Assembly (NCBI RefSeq): GCF_001010415.1
Contig: NZ_JPLE01000022.1
Span: forward strand, 1-64,000
Source: Xanthomonas pisi DSM 18956
GTDB lineage: Bacteria; Pseudomonadota; Gammaproteobacteria; Xanthomonadales; Xanthomonadaceae
DNA: 64,000 bases
Direction of reading: 5' to 3'
Numbering within the stretch: the first letter of the stretch is position 1; each line of letters begins with the position of its first letter. Below the pieces are notes generated by a model. That model searched no databases. It was not told where the DNA came from and saw nothing but the letters and a program-made list of their open reading frames with translations. The position numbers and the translations under genes were made by a program. Below are positions 60,790-64,000 of this stretch, one piece after another.

Positions 60790-61028
60790 AAGGCTGGCTA
60801 CCTGCCGCGTGCATTTTTCGCACGCGGCACGGTATGCGCGGGAATGGGAGTATTGGCGTAAGCGCAGCAGCGCCCGCTGCGTGCGCATGTTCGGTGCACG
60901 GGCCCACGCATCGATGCGCGCAGCGAACCCTCTGGCGCGCGCTGCGTAGCGGCGGCAGATGTGGCACATGCGTGCGAGCCGTCCAGCCGGTGTGCGCGGC
61001 ATAATGCGCACCTCAACGGAGAACGTAC

Positions 61029-62846
61029 ATGCATAGCGGCGGTCTGGAACTGGCTCTGGTGCTGATGCTGGCCGCCATCGTGGCGGTGCCGGTGTTCAAG
61101 CGCTTCGGCCTGGGCGCGGTGCTGGCCTATCTGGTCGCCGGCGTGGTGCTGGGCCCGGATGGCGTGGGCGTGGTGCAGGACGCCGAGCGCATCAGCGGCG
61201 CAGCCGAGATCGGCGTGGTGATGCTGCTGTTCGTGATCGGCCTGGAGCTCTCCCCTGCCCGCCTGAAGGTGATGCGCCACTCGGTGTTCGGCGCCGGCGC
61301 CACCCAGGTGGTGGTGACTGCCACGATCCTGGGCGGCCTGCTGATGCTGGGCAACCTGGGCTGGAAAACCGCGCTCATCGTCGGCGTGGCGCTGGCGTTG
61401 TCGTCCACTGCGGTGGGCCTGCAGCTGCTGGCCGAACGCAAGGCGCTGGGCAGCGACTACGGGCGTCTGGCCTTCGCCATCCTGCTGTTTCAGGATCTGA
61501 TCGCGATCCCGCTGCTGGCAGCCATCCCACTGCTCGGCGGCAGCAAGAACGCCACCCTCGCCTGGCCGGATGTGGCCAAGGCGATGGCCGCGCTGGCCCT
61601 GGTGATTCTGTTCGGGCGCTTCGTGCTGCGCTACCTGTTCAACATGGTGGCGCGCACGCGCATGCCGGAGGTGTTCACCGCCAGCGCGTTGCTGGTGGTG
61701 CTGGGCACCGCCTGGATCATGCAGGAAGCGGGACTGAGCGCCAGCCTGGGCGCCTTCATCGCCGGCGTGCTGCTGGCCGATTCGGAATTTCGCCACGAAC
61801 TCGAATCGCAGATCGAACCGTTCGAAGGCCTGCTGCTGGGCCTGTTCTTCATTTCGGTGGGCATGGGCATCGACCTCAATCGCGTGGCTGCCGAGCCGGG
61901 ATTGATCGCCGCCGGCGTGGCGATCTTGCTGGTGGTGAAGTTCTCGCTGCTGGTCGGCATCGGCAGCGTCGCCAAACTGCCGCTACGCAGCAGCCTGATG
62001 CTGGGCAGCGTGTTGTGGCTGGGCGGCGAATTTGCGTTTGTGGTGTTCAACGAGGCCGATCGGGTCGGCCTGCTGGACCCGGCCAATCATGACCGCCTGG
62101 TGGCCATCGTCGGCGTGTCGATGGCGTTGACGCCCGTGTTGCTGCTCGGCATGCAGCGCCTGCTCAACGGACCGCTGCGGGTGCAGGCGCCCAAGTCCGA
62201 GCGCCCCTTCGACACCATCGATGCGCAGTCACCGCAGGTGCTGATCGCGGGCGTGGGCCGTTTTGGCCAGGTGGTGGCACGCCTGCTCACTTCGCGCCAC
62301 GTGCCGTTTGTGGCACTGGAACACAATCCCGACACGGTGGCAGATATCCGCCGCTTCGGCGGCGAACTGTATTACGGCGACCCGACCCGGCCGGATCTGC
62401 TGCGCGCCGCCGGTGCCGACCGCATCAAGGTGTTCGTGATCACGTTGGACGACCCGGAAACCAATATCAAGACGGTACGCATGATCCGCCGCCTCTACCC
62501 GCAGGCCACCGTGCTGGCGCGTGCGCGCAACCGCCAACATGCCTGGAAACTGATGGACCTGGGCGCCGAACCGTTCCGCGAAGTCTTCGCCACCAGCCTG
62601 GAACTGGGCGGACGCGTGCTGACCTCGCTCGGCGTGACCGATACGCTCGCACGCGAACACGTCGAGCGCTTCCGCAAACACGACGAAGACCTGATGCGCG
62701 CCCAGCACCTGGTCTACGACGACGAGGCCAAGGTGATCCAGACCTCGCGCGACGCGCGCGAAGACCTGATGAATCTGTTTGAAGCCGACGTCAAGGCGGA
62801 TGTGGATGGGGATGATGAAGCGGTGGCGGCGGCGCGGAAGACGTGA
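61029..62846 (+). CDS. CPA2-family K+/H+ antiporter with RCK domain (KefC-like)
   Basis: A 605-residue inner-membrane exchanger. About twelve hydrophobic segments occupy residues 1-385 (FVIGLELSPARLKVMRH, ALALSSTAVGLQLLAERKA and ILLFQDLIAIPLLAAIPLL with the conserved QDL/Asp of the transport site). From about 400 an RCK/TrkA-N domain binds NAD(H) (VLIAGVGRFGQVVARLL, YYGDPTRPDLLRAAGADR). The acidic tail is Asp-rich. It resembles KefB/KefC, which protect against electrophiles by acidifying the cytoplasm, but the ancillary KefF/KefG gene is absent. GGAG precedes the ATG at 61029. Confidence 0.93.
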   Translation: MHSGGLELALVLMLAAIVAVPVFKRFGLGAVLAYLVAGVVLGPDGVGVVQDAERISGAAEIGVVMLLFVIGLELSPARLKVMRHSVFGAGATQVVVTATILGGLLMLGNLGWKTALIVGVALALSSTAVGLQLLAERKALGSDYGRLAFAILLFQDLIAIPLLAAIPLLGGSKNATLAWPDVAKAMAALALVILFGRFVLRYLFNMVARTRMPEVFTASALLVVLGTAWIMQEAGLSASLGAFIAGVLLADSEFRHELESQIEPFEGLLLGLFFISVGMGIDLNRVAAEPGLIAAGVAILLVVKFSLLVGIGSVAKLPLRSSLMLGSVLWLGGEFAFVVFNEADRVGLLDPANHDRLVAIVGVSMALTPVLLLGMQRLLNGPLRVQAPKSERPFDTIDAQSPQVLIAGVGRFGQVVARLLTSRHVPFVALEHNPDTVADIRRFGGELYYGDPTRPDLLRAAGADRIKVFVITLDDPETNIKTVRMIRRLYPQATVLARARNRQHAWKLMDLGAEPFREVFATSLELGGRVLTSLGVTDTLAREHVERFRKHDEDLMRAQHLVYDDEAKVIQTSRDAREDLMNLFEADVKADVDGDDEAVAAARKT

Positions 62847-63006
62847 AAATGCATGCGCTGCCTCCGCGATTAGCGCATCCGCTGCCTGATTCCGTGCCGC
62901 AAACCGCTACGATAAAGCAGCGAGCTAGCCTCGACACGCGGGCGTGCTTCACTTCGCACCTAACATTTCCGGGGCGCACGATATAGCCGCGCCTGACCGA
63001 TGACCC
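62847..63006. other. Short intergenic region after the antiporter
   Basis: I see nothing I can support here: no T-tailed terminator, no open frame of protein-like character. Confidence 0.4.
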
Positions 63007-63303
63007 TCAACTGCCCTTGCTGAATCGCCAAGTGAGAAACACGCACGACGCGACGACGAGAAGCGCAAAAGCACCACCGATTTGCCGACGAGTGTAGCCA
63101 GACGCCCCGACCAAGAACCGTCTGCCGAAGTAGCCAAGTAGAGAGCCCAAGACCAGGTCGACTGGAACGATCAAGAAGGCTCATTCGCCACGACGATCGT
63201 CCGCGAACTTGGTTAACCCAAAGGTCGCCGCCGAGGCACTGATTCCCGCACCCAACAGACAGGCGCCTGCGACAAGCAGCAGCGTGCCCAACAATGTTTT
63301 CAT
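63007..63303 (-). pseudogene. Small membrane protein gene interrupted by in-frame TGA
   Basis: From ATG 63303 the frame gives MKTLLGTLLLVAGACLLGAG, then ISASAATFGLTKFADDRRGE, and TGA at 63181-63183. The same frame continues with AFLIVPVDLVLGSLLGYFGR, RFLVGASGYTRRQIGGAFAL and LVVASCVFLTWRFSKGS before TGA at 63007-63009. Both halves are hydrophobic and look like one three-helix protein of about 98 residues. An ATG overlapping the first TGA is in a different frame and gives a non-hydrophobic product. A nonsense mutation is the simplest reading; restart at TTG 63177 is possible. Confidence 0.5.
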
Positions 63304-63378
63304 CGATCGCAGGAATTTTTCTATTTTTCTGGCTCCATAGAAATGCTTCACATCATGATGCGGCAGCGCAGTGGGGCG

Positions 63379-63927
63379 CTAAAGTCCGCTTCGTGCATCG
63401 GAAATCAGACGATCGCGACGCGCAGACAGACTGGCAGGATCGCGTGCATACACACCCGGCGCCCGCGTATACGCGACCAATGTAGCCGCCTCACGGTCAT
63501 CCAAGTCACTGAGCGGCTTTGCAAACATGCGTCGGGACAACGCATTCAAACCTGTCCCCTCTCCGTTGTAGGCGAGCGTGGAATAGAGCGCAAGCACCTC
63601 GTCCTCGGACAGATGCAGAGAAATCAGTCGTGCCCACAGAAACTGCTCTATGTGTGATCGAAACACGCCACTACGTTGCAGAAAACGTGAGTGCAGTCGC
63701 ATCGCAACCACCTCGGAAGGTGATGCGCCTTTACTGTGCAGCGCATGGACATACAGGCGGATATTAGCTGGAGGTGAACGGTCAAGAGGATCCGCGTTGC
63801 TGAGGATGGTCCGGAGATCGCCTACGCGAGGCGCAACTACAAATGCGTCATACGCCACAAATGCAAAGACAGGTACAGCCAGCATCGCCGCGACAATAAG
63901 AACCAGAAATTTTAAGTAAGGCTTCAT
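63379..63927 (-). CDS. Membrane-anchored GT51-like (peptidoglycan transglycosylase) protein lacking the catalytic motif
   Basis: A 182-residue protein. One N-terminal TM (YLKFLVLIVAAMLAVPVFAFVAY) is followed by a region resembling the second half of class A PBP glycosyltransferase domains: HLSEDEVLALYSTLAYNGEGTGLN, ALSRRMFAKPLSDLDDREAATLVAYTRAPGVYARDP. The first half, with the EDxxFxxHxG glutamate and the GGSTITQQ motif, is absent or unrecognisable, so catalysis is unlikely. It is shorter than any active GT51 domain. It could be a regulator, a decayed gene or an immunity-like decoy. Base composition is slightly lower in GC than neighbouring genes. Confidence 0.62.
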   Translation of the reverse strand: MKPYLKFLVLIVAAMLAVPVFAFVAYDAFVVAPRVGDLRTILSNADPLDRSPPANIRLYVHALHSKGASPSEVVAMRLHSRFLQRSGVFRSHIEQFLWARLISLHLSEDEVLALYSTLAYNGEGTGLNALSRRMFAKPLSDLDDREAATLVAYTRAPGVYARDPASLSARRDRLISDARSGL

Positions 63928-64000
63928 ATGAGGTCACTTGTTGTTATCTGGATCGACGTACTACAGCTGAGTAGCTTTGCACGAAACACTCATGGCAATT

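Overview
The window looks like chromosome of Xanthomonas or a very close relative. It is GC-rich, with strong G/C bias at third codon positions that produces long antisense open frames. It carries the TonB-dependent receptor/SapC/cupin/tryptophan-halogenase cassette typical of that group. Its intergenic regions are full of the dispersed 'CTTCTCCCGC...GCGGGAGAAGG + GGTGGCGCGCAGCGCCGGATGAG' repeats seen throughout xanthomonad genomes. I see no rRNA, tRNA, CRISPR array, transposase or integrase.

Layout, left to right. 1-1.3 kb: repeats and a YfcG-type glutathione transferase. 1.8-9.6 kb: TonB-dependent receptor, SapC-like protein, JmjC/cupin-8 protein, flavin-dependent tryptophan halogenase and a lipoprotein with a TonB C-terminal domain, closed by an intrinsic terminator. 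9.8-14.4 kb (minus strand): a tight operon of membrane protein, short XRE repressor, TAP-type alpha/beta hydrolase and NatAB-like ABC exporter, preceded by two matching palindromic operator candidates. 14.8-19.6 kb: small redox and regulatory genes (F420-type NADP oxidoreductase with an Rrf2 regulator; a LysR regulator divergent from a DsbA-like/MBL-like/NTF2-like operon) and the remnant of a luciferase-like monooxygenase. 20-21.6 kb: secreted GH39 beta-xylosidase. 21.7-23.1 kb: divergent dmeR/dmeF metal-efflux pair with twin operators. 23.1-28.6 kb: ferredoxin-NADP reductase, YadGH ABC exporter, ketopantoate-reductase-like protein, a 125-bp tandem repeat array, a PsiE-like membrane protein and a thioesterase. 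28.7-34.3 kb (minus): class I ribonucleotide reductase nrdAB followed by a flavodoxin and a thioredoxin. Its promoter overlaps two NrdR-like boxes and lies about 360 nt upstream of nrdA.

34.6-48.4 kb (minus) is a 13-gene Ter stress operon. It runs TerC-like membrane protein, two TerY-type vWA proteins, PP2C phosphatase, Zn-ribbon kinase, TerA-like double TerD protein, TerD, TerZ, ATP-grasp, PRTase/TRSP, HAD phosphatase, StiP-type PRTase and CitE-like lyase. It combines a metal-sensing and phospho-signalling module with an enzyme set that comparative genomics predicts makes a nucleoside-like metabolite.

48.8-54.1 kb is an Rhs/YD-repeat polymorphic-toxin island. A secreted Rhs protein, currently split by a one-base deletion, ends in an AT-rich HEIEH (HExxH) tip. 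That is followed by an overlapping small lipoprotein, the candidate immunity protein. The island is bracketed by a duplicated 3' end of the adjacent GNAT/acyl-CoA-synthetase gene, so it probably arrived by recombination at that gene end. 54-64 kb: that acetyltransferase gene, a secreted protein of unknown function, MgtE with a structured leader, an alpha-carbonic anhydrase, a KefC-type antiporter, a stop-interrupted small membrane gene and a degenerate GT51-like protein.

I regard the Rhs island with its duplicated gene end, the complete Ter operon (including a phosphatase with an Ig-like domain), and the paired operator candidates as the most interesting content.
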